Shown one piece after another: positions 56,500-64,000 of a stretch of DNA of 64,000 bases. Source of the DNA: Stenotrophomonas sp. SAU14A_NAIMI4_8 (GTDB lineage Bacteria; Pseudomonadota; Gammaproteobacteria; Xanthomonadales; Xanthomonadaceae); contig NZ_CP025999.1 in NCBI RefSeq assembly GCF_003086695.1, positions 1,352,820 through 1,416,819 of the forward strand, written 5' to 3'. The position numbers and the translations under genes were made by a program. Numbering within the stretch: the stretch's first letter is position 1; every line of letters begins with the position of its first letter. Below the pieces are notes generated by a model that had not been told where the DNA came from, ran no database searches, and saw only the letters and a list, made by a program, of their open reading frames with translations.

Positions 56500-57357
56500 T
56501 TATTCGGCGGTCTTCAGCCAGTCCAGGCGGGTCGTGGCACCCGGTTCGCCCAGGTGCTGGCGCAGCGCCGGCAGGGCAGGGCCGACCACCCGGTCGAACT
56601 GCCAGGGGGCGTTGAGCACCAGCATGCCGCTGCCGTTGAGGCGCAGCGGGGAATCGTCCGGGCGCACCAGGAATTCGATGGTCAGGGCCGACTTCACCGG
56701 CAGGGCGGTGGCCTTGCGCAGGAAATGCAGGATGGTGCGGCGCTGCTTGATCGGGAACCAGACCGCGCAGGTGGCCTGCGGCCATCGCGCCAGCGTTTCG
56801 GCCAGCGCGGCCAGGATCGCCTGGTACTCGGCATCCTGCGCCTCGTAAGGCGGGTCGATCAGCACCAGGCCACGGCCGATCTTGCTGCCATTGACCTTGG
56901 GCGGCAGCAGGGCACGCAGCTGGCCGTAGCCATCGCCGGGGTGCACGCCCACCCGGCTGTCATGGGCGAACAGGGCCTTCAGCGAAGCGGCCTCGTCCTC
57001 CTGCAGTTCGCACACCGCCATGCGGTCCTGCGCGCGCATGGCCTGGGCGGTCAGCAGCGGCGAGCCGGGGTAGGTGATCATCGCCCCCACCGGGTTGTCG
57101 GCCTGCACCGCCTTCAGGTAGCGCTCGACCACCTCGGGCAGCTTGGGCTGGGCCATCAGGCGCATGACCCCGGATTCGGCTTCCAGGGTCTTGCGGCTTT
57201 CTTCGCTGGCCAGCAGGTAGCGGCCGGCGCCGCCGTGGGTGTCCAGCACGAAGAACGGGCTGTCCTTGCGCTTGAAGCTGTCGATCAGGGCCAGCTGCAC
57301 GATGTGCTTGAGGACATCGGCATGGTTGCCGGCATGGAAGGCGTGGCGATAGTTCAT
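56500..57357 (-). CDS. rlmJ: 23S rRNA (adenine-2030-N6)-methyltransferase
   Basis: A 285-residue AdoMet enzyme. The N-terminus MNYRHAFHAGNHADVLKHIV is distinctive of RlmJ (YhiR). THGGAGRYLL is near residue 40, and LIDPPYE (DPPY motif) is near residue 163. Length is close to E. coli RlmJ (280). It is divergent from creB with 47 bases between starts. Confidence 0.95.
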   Translation of the reverse strand: MNYRHAFHAGNHADVLKHIVQLALIDSFKRKDSPFFVLDTHGGAGRYLLASEESRKTLEAESGVMRLMAQPKLPEVVERYLKAVQADNPVGAMITYPGSPLLTAQAMRAQDRMAVCELQEDEAASLKALFAHDSRVGVHPGDGYGQLRALLPPKVNGSKIGRGLVLIDPPYEAQDAEYQAILAALAETLARWPQATCAVWFPIKQRRTILHFLRKATALPVKSALTIEFLVRPDDSPLRLNGSGMLVLNAPWQFDRVVGPALPALRQHLGEPGATTRLDWLKTAE

Positions 57358-57404
57358 GGGCGGCAGTGTACGGGGCGGCGGCCGCAGCGGCTATGCTGCG
57401 CGCC

Positions 57405-58127
57405 ATGACAGCGCCCGTTGCCCATGTGCTGGTGGTCGAAGACGAAGCCGCCATCGCCGAAACCGTGCTCTACGCCCTGCGCAGCGAAGGCTATGCGGCC
57501 AGCCACTGCCTGTTGGGCGGGGAAGCGCTGCAGCGCCTGCAGGACGGGGGAATCGACCTGCTGGTGCTGGATGTGGGCCTGCCCGACCTGGGCGGCTTCG
57601 AGGTCTGCCGGCGCCTGCGTGCGCTGCCCGGCGCGGTGGCGCAGCTGCCGGTGATCTTCCTGACCGCCCGCAACGACGAGCTGGACCGGGTACTGGGCCT
57701 GGAGCTGGGCGCGGACGATTACATGACCAAGCCGTTCTCGCCGCGCGAGCTGGTGGCGCGGGTACGGGCGCGCCTGCGCCGGGTGCCGGCGCCTGTCATC
57801 GCCACCCCGGGCCCGGCCGAGGACGGCGGCTGGCGCGAAACCGGTGCCTTCGCGATCGATCGCGAGGGCCGGCGCATCCGTTTCCAGGGCCAGCCGCTGG
57901 AGCTGACCCGCTACGAGTACGCCCTGCTGGACGCCTTGCTGCAGCGCCCCGGCGCCATCCTCAGCCGCGCCCAGCTGATGGACCGTGGCTGGGACAGCAG
58001 TGCCGACAGCGCCGACCGCACCGTCGACACCCACGTGAAGACCCTGCGCGCCAAGCTGCGCGCGGCCGGTGCCAGCGATGACCCGATCCGCACCCACCGT
58101 GGCGTGGGTTACGCACTGCAGGTGTAG
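57405..58127 (+). CDS. creB: Response regulator CreB
   Basis: A 240-residue OmpR-type regulator. The receiver has acidic residues Glu12 and Asp13 and phospho-acceptor Asp56 (VLDVGLPD), and Lys near residue 108 (MTKPFSP). The winged helix contains TRYEYALLDALL and DTHVKTLRAKLR. It sits in creB-creC-creD. The start ATG follows a rlmJ-creB gap of 47 bases. Confidence 0.93.
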   Translation: MTAPVAHVLVVEDEAAIAETVLYALRSEGYAASHCLLGGEALQRLQDGGIDLLVLDVGLPDLGGFEVCRRLRALPGAVAQLPVIFLTARNDELDRVLGLELGADDYMTKPFSPRELVARVRARLRRVPAPVIATPGPAEDGGWRETGAFAIDREGRRIRFQGQPLELTRYEYALLDALLQRPGAILSRAQLMDRGWDSSADSADRTVDTHVKTLRAKLRAAGASDDPIRTHRGVGYALQV

Positions 58128-58129
58128 CC

Positions 58130-59590
58130 ATGCGGCTGATGCTGAAACTGTTCCTGGGCTTCTTCCTGATCGTGGGCATCGCCGCGTTCTTCGTGATGCG
58201 CGTGTTCGTGAACGAAGTGAAGCCCGGCGTGCGCCAGGCGATGGAATCGACCCTGGTGGATGCGGCCAACGTGCTGGCCGAGATGGCTGCCGCCGACGTC
58301 AAGGCCGGCACCATCGGCAGCGGCAGCTTCACCCGCAATCTGGCCAAGGCCCGGCAGCGCGACCTGAAGGCCATGGTCTGGCGCTTTCCCAAGCGCGCGC
58401 TGGATTACCGGGTCACCATCACCGATGCCCGAGGCATCGTGATCTACGATTCGCTGGGGCGCGACGTGGGGCGCGACAATTCGCGCTGGAACGATGTCTA
58501 CCGCACTCTGCGCGGCGAGTACGGCGCGCGGTCCAGCCCGGAGATTCCGGGCGAAGAAGGCAACACCGTGATGCACGTGGCCGCGCCGGTGTACGACCCG
58601 GCCGATGGCCAGACCCTGATCGGCGTGCTCAGCCTGGCCCAGCCCAACCGCAGCATCGACCCGTTCATCGCCGCCAGCCAGCGCGCCATCATCGAGCGCG
58701 GGGCATGGCTGATCGGCCTGTCGGCGCTGGTGGGCATCCTGGTGACCGTGTGGCTGACCCGTGGCCTGGGCCAGCTCAGCCGCTACGCACGCGCGGTGAC
58801 CAATGGCGAGCCGGTGCCGCCGCCACGGCGGCGCCGCGACGAGATCGGCGAACTGGGCCAGGCGCTGGAAACCATGCGCCGCAAGCTGGAAGGCAAGGCC
58901 TATGTTGAACAGTACGTGCAGTCGCTCACTCATGAAATGAAGAGCCCGCTGGCGGCGATCCGTGGCGCGGCCGAGCTGCTGCAGGAACCGATGCCCGATG
59001 CGGATCGCGCGCATTTCGCGCGCAGCATCGTCGACCAGCAGCAGCGGTTGACCGAAACCATCGACAAGCTGCTGGCGCTGGCCGAAGTGGAACAGCACGG
59101 CTGGCTGCAAACCCGTGCGCCGATCGAGGTGTCTGCCCTGCTTGAGGAAGCCGCCGGCGCCGCACAGGTGGCCGCGCAGGCGTCAGGGGTACAGGTCGTG
59201 GCCCACGCTGCGGCAGGCCTGCGCGTACACGGCGACGGCTACCTGGTGCGTCAGGCCCTGCACAACCTGATCGACAACGCGGTGGCGTTCTCGCCGCCCG
59301 GTTCGGTGGTGGAACTGTCGGCACAGAACGAAGGGCAGGGCGTGCGCCTGCAGGTGGCCGACCGTGGCGCCGGTATTCCCGATTACGCGCGCGAACGGGT
59401 GTTCGAACGCTTCTATTCGCTGGCCCGGCCCGGCAGTGGTCGCCGCAGTTCCGGGTTGGGCCTGCCCTTCGTGCAGGAAGTGGCCCGCCTGCACGACGGC
59501 CGCGCTGCCCTGGCGGCACGCGACGGTGGCGGCACCCTGGCCGAACTGTGGTTGCCCGCCGGCAGCCCCGCCACGCGCGCCCGGCGCTGA
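58130..59590 (+). CDS. creC: Sensor histidine kinase CreC
   Basis: A 486-residue inner-membrane kinase. Two helices (about 5-23 and 196-216) bound a periplasmic sensor of about 170 residues. HAMP (about 218-265) is followed by SLTHEMKSPLAA (phospho-His at about 268) and an HATPase_c domain with NLIDNAVAFS, DRGAGIPD and GLGLPFV. It starts three bases after creB stops. In Enterobacteria and S. maltophilia CreBC responds to carbon/cell-wall signals; the stimulus here is not visible. Confidence 0.94.
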   Translation: MRLMLKLFLGFFLIVGIAAFFVMRVFVNEVKPGVRQAMESTLVDAANVLAEMAAADVKAGTIGSGSFTRNLAKARQRDLKAMVWRFPKRALDYRVTITDARGIVIYDSLGRDVGRDNSRWNDVYRTLRGEYGARSSPEIPGEEGNTVMHVAAPVYDPADGQTLIGVLSLAQPNRSIDPFIAASQRAIIERGAWLIGLSALVGILVTVWLTRGLGQLSRYARAVTNGEPVPPPRRRRDEIGELGQALETMRRKLEGKAYVEQYVQSLTHEMKSPLAAIRGAAELLQEPMPDADRAHFARSIVDQQQRLTETIDKLLALAEVEQHGWLQTRAPIEVSALLEEAAGAAQVAAQASGVQVVAHAAAGLRVHGDGYLVRQALHNLIDNAVAFSPPGSVVELSAQNEGQGVRLQVADRGAGIPDYARERVFERFYSLARPGSGRRSSGLGLPFVQEVARLHDGRAALAARDGGGTLAELWLPAGSPATRARR

Positions 59591-59591
59591 C

Positions 59592-59607
59592 TTCACGCTC
59601 ACTTCAA
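59592..59607 (+). promoter_or_regulatory. Cre-tag-like CreB binding site
   Basis: TTCAC at 59592-59596, six bases, then TTCAA at 59603-59607, matches the TTCAC-N6-TTCAC Cre-tag apart from the last base. It starts one base after the creC stop and lies 65 bases before the creD start. Confidence 0.7.
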
Positions 59608-59671
59608 ATTCGCCACAAACCCCGCTCACCGGCGGCGTCCATCCTGCAGTCCTCTCCAACGAGGATGGACC

Positions 59672-60991
59672 ATGAAATCCCTGAAGATGCTGCTGCGGTT
59701 CGCCATTGTTGGCGGCCTGATCCTGCTGCTGCTGATTCCCCTGATGATGATCCGCGGCGTCATCAACGAGCGCAGCGCATACCGCGATGAAGCGTATTCG
59801 CGCGTGGCCGAAAGCCGCGCCGGCACCCAGCGGCTGATCGGCCCGGTGCGGGTGGTGCCGTGGGTGGAGCGCCAGCAGGTGGAAGTGGTGGACGCGCAGG
59901 GCGTGAAGAAGACCGAAATGCAGACCACCGAAGGGCAGTGGCTGCAGGTGCCGACCACGCTGGAAGTGAACGGCGAACTGCTGCCCAGCCAGCGCTCGGT
60001 GGGGCTGTTCAAGGTGCCGGTGTACAGCTGGAACGGCCAGGTCAAGGCCAGCTTCGCCGCCGACGATTACCCGGTGAAGGCCGGCCGCAGCTACGGCCAG
60101 CCGTACGTGGCACTGGGCGTGTCCGACGCCCGCGGCCTGGTGGGCACGCCGAACCTGCGAGTGGATGGCCAGCAGGTGCGGCTGCTGCCGGGTGTAGGCG
60201 CGGCCGACGCGCTGGGTCGTGGCCTGCATGCGCCTTTAGCCGGCTTCGCCGATGCCAGTGGCGGCACCCTGGCTGCCAGCAGCGTGGAACTGGAACTGCG
60301 CCTGGACGGCAGCCGTGCGCTGTCGGTGGTGCCGCTGGGCGATGACAACCAGATCGCGCTGCGCTCGAGCTGGCCGCACCCCTCGTTCACCGGTGCCTTC
60401 CTGCCCAACGAGCGCCGCGTCGATGGCCAGGGCTTCGATGCACGCTGGGCGGTATCGTCGCTGGCGTCCGATGCGCAGCACCAGTTGCGCAAGGGCGGCG
60501 ATCTGGACGCGCAGGCCGTGGCGGTTTCGCTGGTGGACCCGGTGGACAGCTACACCCAGGCCGATCGCGCGTCCAAGTACGGCGTGCTGTTCATCGTGCT
60601 CACCTTCGTCGGTTTCATTCTGTTCGAGCTGATCAAGGCGCTGCGCATCCATCCGCTGCAGTACCTGATGGTGGGCCTGGCGCTGGCGATCTTCTTCCTG
60701 CTGCTGATCAGCCTGTCCGAGCACATCGCATTCTGGCAGGCCTACCTGGTCTCGGCCGTGGCCTGCATCGGGCTGCAGGCGGTGTACCTGGCCAATGTGC
60801 TGGGGCACTGGAAACGCGGGCTGGGCTTTGCGGCGATGCTGACGCTGCTGTACGGCGCGCTGTACGGGCTGCTGGTTTCGGAAAACAACGCGCTGCTCAT
60901 GGGTTCGCTGCTGCTGTTTGCGATCCTGGCCGTGGCGATGTGGGTGACCCGCCGCGTGGACTGGTACGCGCTGGGCAGCGAGCTGAAGTAA
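59672..60991 (+). CDS. creD: Inner membrane protein CreD
   Basis: A 439-residue protein: an N-terminal helix (about 10-29), a periplasmic domain of about 270 residues, then a cluster of five helices from about 308 to 430. The order and length match CreD (about 450), often described as linked to colicin E2 tolerance. It has a Cre-tag upstream, so it is probably the main CreB target. AGGA stands 10 bases before the ATG. Confidence 0.92.
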   Translation: MKSLKMLLRFAIVGGLILLLLIPLMMIRGVINERSAYRDEAYSRVAESRAGTQRLIGPVRVVPWVERQQVEVVDAQGVKKTEMQTTEGQWLQVPTTLEVNGELLPSQRSVGLFKVPVYSWNGQVKASFAADDYPVKAGRSYGQPYVALGVSDARGLVGTPNLRVDGQQVRLLPGVGAADALGRGLHAPLAGFADASGGTLAASSVELELRLDGSRALSVVPLGDDNQIALRSSWPHPSFTGAFLPNERRVDGQGFDARWAVSSLASDAQHQLRKGGDLDAQAVAVSLVDPVDSYTQADRASKYGVLFIVLTFVGFILFELIKALRIHPLQYLMVGLALAIFFLLLISLSEHIAFWQAYLVSAVACIGLQAVYLANVLGHWKRGLGFAAMLTLLYGALYGLLVSENNALLMGSLLLFAILAVAMWVTRRVDWYALGSELK

Positions 60992-61001
60992 GGAGCACAC
61001 C

Positions 61002-61412
61002 ATGGGCTGGCGCCAGGGATTGCGGCAACGGGCACAGCAGGGCATTCCTGCGCTGCTGGAAGTGGATGCACTGCTGCAGGCACATGGTGTGCTGGCGGCC
61101 CTGCCGGGGGCACGGATCGCCCCCGGCCTGGTCCGCTTCCAGCTGGCCGCGGTGAGCTGCGAAGGGCTGCGGCAGCAGGGATTGGCGTGGTTGAACAACG
61201 CCCGCCAGGGGCGCGGTGCGCTGGCCGGCCGGGTGCCGCGCTACCGGCCCTGGCAGGCCGGTGCGGCCGCGCTGCAGGCCATCGGCATTGACGGTCTGCC
61301 GGCGGACTGGCCGGCGCACGCCGCGGTGTACGGCTGCAGCAGCATCGACCAGCAGCACTGGTTGCTGCTGCTACCGGAACGGGCGCAGCTGTGGCTGGGC
61401 TGGCGCGGCTAG
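61002..61412 (+). CDS. Small protein of unknown function, cre-linked
   Basis: A 136-residue protein, Leu/Gln/Arg-rich, with GLRQRAQQG near the start and repeated LQAHG / LPGAR segments. It has a tail ending LWLGWRG. No signal peptide or family recognised. It starts 10 bases after creD stops with AAGGAG in front, so it is almost certainly in the creD transcript. Confidence 0.7.
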   Translation: MGWRQGLRQRAQQGIPALLEVDALLQAHGVLAALPGARIAPGLVRFQLAAVSCEGLRQQGLAWLNNARQGRGALAGRVPRYRPWQAGAAALQAIGIDGLPADWPAHAAVYGCSSIDQQHWLLLLPERAQLWLGWRG

Positions 61413-61451
61413 CGGCAGGCACAATGCGCTGTCATCAGGAGAAGCAATGCC

Positions 61452-61931
61452 ATGGACATCGTAAGACTGAGCGAGACCCGCGACGGCTATGACATCGATA
61501 CGACTGGCTGGGATGCCTACGTAGCGTCGATCGAAGCGGGGCTTCCGGCGCCGGTGAAAGCGTTCGTGGCGGCACCGTGGCGCTACGACTTCAGCGATCC
61601 CCGCTGCCTGCATGACGCGCGTCTTGAACAGCTGGCGCTCAGCGAGGGGGAAGACGAGAACGGTCGCCCGCATGAGGTCCTGCTGGTGCTGCAGGGCGCC
61701 TGGGGCGGGCGCATCGAACTGCGCTACGGGCAGGTGTCGCGGCTGCGGGTGGACAAGCACGGCGGGCCCTCGGAGGGATTCGGCGATCTGCTGCTGGAGG
61801 AACTGGTGGCGGTCGGCGCCGGCAGCTTCCGCCACGAACTGGTGTTCGTCGAGGGGACACTGCTGCTGGAGTTCAGCGATTTCAGCGAAACCCAGATCGA
61901 TGTTCCCGTGCCGGAAGTGGCGGGCCCATGA
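61452..61931 (+). CDS. Acidic protein of unknown function
   Basis: A 159-residue soluble, acidic protein with several Asp/Glu stretches (LSEGEDENGRPHEV). It starts 39 bases after the previous gene with AGGAG 11 bases upstream. No family recognised. Its place suggests co-expression with creD. Confidence 0.7.
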   Translation: MDIVRLSETRDGYDIDTTGWDAYVASIEAGLPAPVKAFVAAPWRYDFSDPRCLHDARLEQLALSEGEDENGRPHEVLLVLQGAWGGRIELRYGQVSRLRVDKHGGPSEGFGDLLLEELVAVGAGSFRHELVFVEGTLLLEFSDFSETQIDVPVPEVAGP

Positions 61932-62009
61932 CCGATGGGACGGGGGGCGCCCGCCGCCGCTGGCTAGACTCGAAGGCTTGATGATCGAGCCGAAGGGCAG
62001 GGGTACGGC

Positions 62010-63617
62010 GTGGTGAAGTGGAGTGGGCTGAAGTGGGGTGTGCTGGCCGCAGCCCTGGTGATGGGCGGCAATGCAGGGGCGCAGCAGCGCGAAACGGTCG
62101 ACCTGGACATGGTCAGCCGTATCCGCCAGGAGGCGTTCCACCGCTCGCAGGTAATGGATACCTTCGGCTATCTCACCGAACGCATCGGCCCGCGCCTGAC
62201 CAATTCGCCGGCGATGGGCCGCGCCAACGCCTGGACCCGCGGCAAGTTCAGCGAATGGAAGCTGGACAACGTGCACGACGAAGCCTTCGACGACTTCGGC
62301 CGCGGCTGGGAGTTCACCTCGGCCAGCGTGGAAATGCTGGGCGACCGCGTGCAGCCGCTGCATGCCCTGCCCAAGGCGTGGACGCCGGGCACGAACGGGC
62401 CGGTGGAAGGCGAACTGCTGCAGGTGGAGATCAAGAAGCCGGAGGACATCGAGAAGTACCGCGGCAAGCTGCGCGGCAAGATCCTGCTGCTGGGCGAAGC
62501 GCGTGAGTACAAGCGCGGCACCGAGGCCGATTCGCACCGCCACGACGCCACCTCGCTGGAAGGCCTGCAGGAATTCACCCTGCCCAAGGATGCCGCCGCC
62601 GAGCGGGCCAAGCGGGTGAAGGAATACAAGGAACGCCAGGAACTGGCGGCCAAGGTCAATGCGTTCTTCGTGGAAGAGGGCGCGCTGGCCGCGATCAGCA
62701 TCAGCAGCTGGGACAACGGTATCATCCGCGTGGCCGGCGGCGGTTCGCGCAAGGCCGGCGAATCGGTCGGCATTCCCGAGCTGGCGATGATCGCCGAGCA
62801 CTTCAATCCGCTGGTACGCGCGCTGGCGGCCAAGCAGAGCGTACGCCTGCGCGTGGATGTGGCCGCTCGCTTCACCGACGAAGCCGACCAGCCCGGCTAC
62901 AACACGCTGGCCGAGATCCGTGGCAGCAGCAAGCCCGATGAAGTGGTGATGATCGGTGCGCATCTGGATTCGTGGCACAGCGGCACCGGCGCGGCCGACA
63001 ACGCCGCCGGCGTGGCGGTGATGATGGAGGCCATGCGCATCCTCAAAGCCACCGGCGCCAAGCCCAAGCGCACCATCCGGGTGGCGCTGTGGAGCGGCGA
63101 GGAACAGGGCCTGATCGGTTCGCAGGCCTACGTGGCCAAGCACTTCGGCCGCTTCCCCGAACCCACCGACGCGGCGCAGAAGGCATTGCCGGCCTCGCTG
63201 CGCGAGCCCACCGGCGCCCTGCAGAAGACCCGCGATTACAACAAGTTCCAGGTCTACTTCAACATGGACAATGGTTCGGGCCGCTTCCGTGGCATCTACG
63301 CCCAGGAAAACCTGGCGGCCATGCCGATCTTCGAGGCCTGGCTGGCGCCGTTCCACGATGTGGGCGCCACCACCGTGGCTACCCGCAACACCGGCAGCAC
63401 CGACCACATCAGCTTCGACCGCATCGGCCTGCCGGGCTTCCAGTTCATCCAGGACCGGCTGGACTACTTCACCAACGTCCACCACAGCCACCTGGACACC
63501 TGGGACCACGCCGAACCGGACGATCTGAAGCAGGCGGCGGCCATCGTGGCCTCGTTCGCCTACAACGCGGCGATGCGCGAGGCCTCGTTCCCGCGCAAGG
63601 CTGAACCGCAGCCCTGA
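62010..63617 (+). CDS. Secreted M28-family zinc aminopeptidase
   Basis: A 535-residue protein with a signal peptide (about 1-24, VLAAALVMGGNAGA). A PA-like insert (about 125-290) precedes the M28 catalytic core: GAHLDSWHSGTGAADNAAG (His, Asp, Asp), SGEEQGLIGS (Glu pair), then GSTDHISFD and HHSHLDTWD (metal ligands). It would release amino acids from peptides in the periplasm or outside. Starts with GTG 62010 or 62013; AGGGG precedes both. Confidence 0.9.
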   Translation: MVKWSGLKWGVLAAALVMGGNAGAQQRETVDLDMVSRIRQEAFHRSQVMDTFGYLTERIGPRLTNSPAMGRANAWTRGKFSEWKLDNVHDEAFDDFGRGWEFTSASVEMLGDRVQPLHALPKAWTPGTNGPVEGELLQVEIKKPEDIEKYRGKLRGKILLLGEAREYKRGTEADSHRHDATSLEGLQEFTLPKDAAAERAKRVKEYKERQELAAKVNAFFVEEGALAAISISSWDNGIIRVAGGGSRKAGESVGIPELAMIAEHFNPLVRALAAKQSVRLRVDVAARFTDEADQPGYNTLAEIRGSSKPDEVVMIGAHLDSWHSGTGAADNAAGVAVMMEAMRILKATGAKPKRTIRVALWSGEEQGLIGSQAYVAKHFGRFPEPTDAAQKALPASLREPTGALQKTRDYNKFQVYFNMDNGSGRFRGIYAQENLAAMPIFEAWLAPFHDVGATTVATRNTGSTDHISFDRIGLPGFQFIQDRLDYFTNVHHSHLDTWDHAEPDDLKQAAAIVASFAYNAAMREASFPRKAEPQP

Positions 63618-63710
63618 GAAGGCGGGCAGGAGGGGCCGGACGCGTCCGCCTCTCCTTGCCCTTGCGGGGCTGGTGGTAAAATCGGCGGATTCCCGTTCCC
63701 CGAGCGCCCC

Positions 63711-64000
63711 ATGATCTGCCGCACCCGCTTCGCCCCCAGCCCCACCGGTTACCTGCACATCGGCGGTGCCCGCACCGCGCTGTACTGCTGGCTGGAGGCC
63801 CGCCACCGCGGCGGCGAGTTCGTGCTGCGCATCGAAGACACCGACCGTGAACGCAGCACCCAGGGCGCGATCGACGCGATCCTGGAGGCGATGGACTGGC
63901 TGGGCCTGGACTACGACGTCGGCCCGATCTACCAGACCGACCGCGTGGCCCGTTACCTGGAAGTGGCCGAACAGCTGGTGGCCGACGGCAAGGCGTACTA
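63711..64000 (+). CDS. gltX: Glutamyl-tRNA synthetase, 5' end (partial)
   Basis: The first 96 codons of a class I synthetase run into the window edge. [19 protein letters not shown] contains the HIGH-type motif as HIGG, and [13 protein letters not shown] follows, as in GluRS. It charges tRNA-Glu. The ATG at 63711 ([13 protein letters not shown]) fits the family N-terminus. The KMSKS part lies outside the window. Confidence 0.95.
   Translation, partial: MICRTRFAPSPTGYLHIGGARTALYCWLEARHRGGEFVLRIEDTDRERSTQGAIDAILEAMDWLGLDYDVGPIYQTDRVARYLEVAEQLVADGKAY

Overview
This is GC-rich bacterial chromosomal DNA that I would assign to Stenotrophomonas (Xanthomonadaceae), probably the S. maltophilia group. 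Three things point there. Short GTAG-headed palindromes of the kind described for S. maltophilia (SMAG/REP elements) occur in many intergenic gaps. The housekeeping proteins are xanthomonad-like (RadA, Ffh, RpsP-RimM-TrmD-RplS, MutS, Mfd, GpmA, GltX). A creBCD locus is also present. I saw no prophage, integrase, transposase, CRISPR array, tRNA or rRNA, so the window reads as core chromosome with mobile small repeats.

Layout. 1-1.6 kb: 3' end of a cytochrome bo3 oxidase operon (cyoB', cyoC, cyoD) with a terminator. 1.6-2.4 kb: a tandem array of 140-bp composite palindromic units. 2.4-6.0 kb: an MHYT-GGDEF-EAL c-di-GMP protein and radA. 6.0-10.6 kb: a repeat-filled gap, then a two-gene operon of an Hsp90-like GHKL ATPase and a large repeat-helical partner. 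10.7-15.7 kb: a secreted small protein, a CcsA/YpjD-like membrane protein divergent from ffh, a nitronate monooxygenase and a class IV aminotransferase (PabC-like) whose 3' end is made of a repeat. 15.8-18.0 kb: rpsP-rimM-trmD-rplS. 18.1-21.6 kb: three small proteins (two DUF1801), a MATE pump, a small lipoprotein and hslR. 21.7-28.5 kb: katG with an OxyR-like site, a DUF937 protein, mutS, a barstar-like protein and a glycine-zipper protein. 28.6-34.7 kb: an unknown membrane protein and a TolC-HlyD-ABC-2-ABC-2 export operon without its own ATPase. 34.7-38.1 kb: a probable gene remnant, a membrane protein, a map gene paired with a ParD-like antitoxin behind a perfect 32-bp palindrome, and a periplasmic metallophosphatase. 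38.2-42.6 kb: an iron-siderophore operon (DUF3649, PepSY reductase-like, DUF3325, TonB receptor). 42.7-47.9 kb: an HxlR regulator divergent from an MFS pump, a globin-coupled diguanylate cyclase, a CDF metal exporter and gpmA. 48.0-52.1 kb: a frameshifted gene at a C7 tract, an M13 metallopeptidase lipoprotein, an HD-GYP phosphodiesterase and a lipoprotein. 52.2-57.4 kb: mfd, a GNAT acetyltransferase and rlmJ. 57.4-61.9 kb: creB-creC-creD with a Cre-tag, plus two unknown genes. 62.0-64.0 kb: a secreted M28 peptidase and the start of gltX.

How genes work together. Three proteins act on cyclic di-GMP (one dual GGDEF/EAL, one globin-gated cyclase, one HD-GYP). KatG, MutS, RadA and Mfd cover oxidative and DNA damage. 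The siderophore operon couples outer-membrane uptake to an inner-membrane PepSY protein that probably releases iron by reduction. The best candidates for under-described biology are the Hsp90-like/repeat-protein pair, the map/ParD-like pair with its palindromic operator, the composite repeat array, the repeat-derived protein C-terminus and the homopolymer-frameshifted gene.
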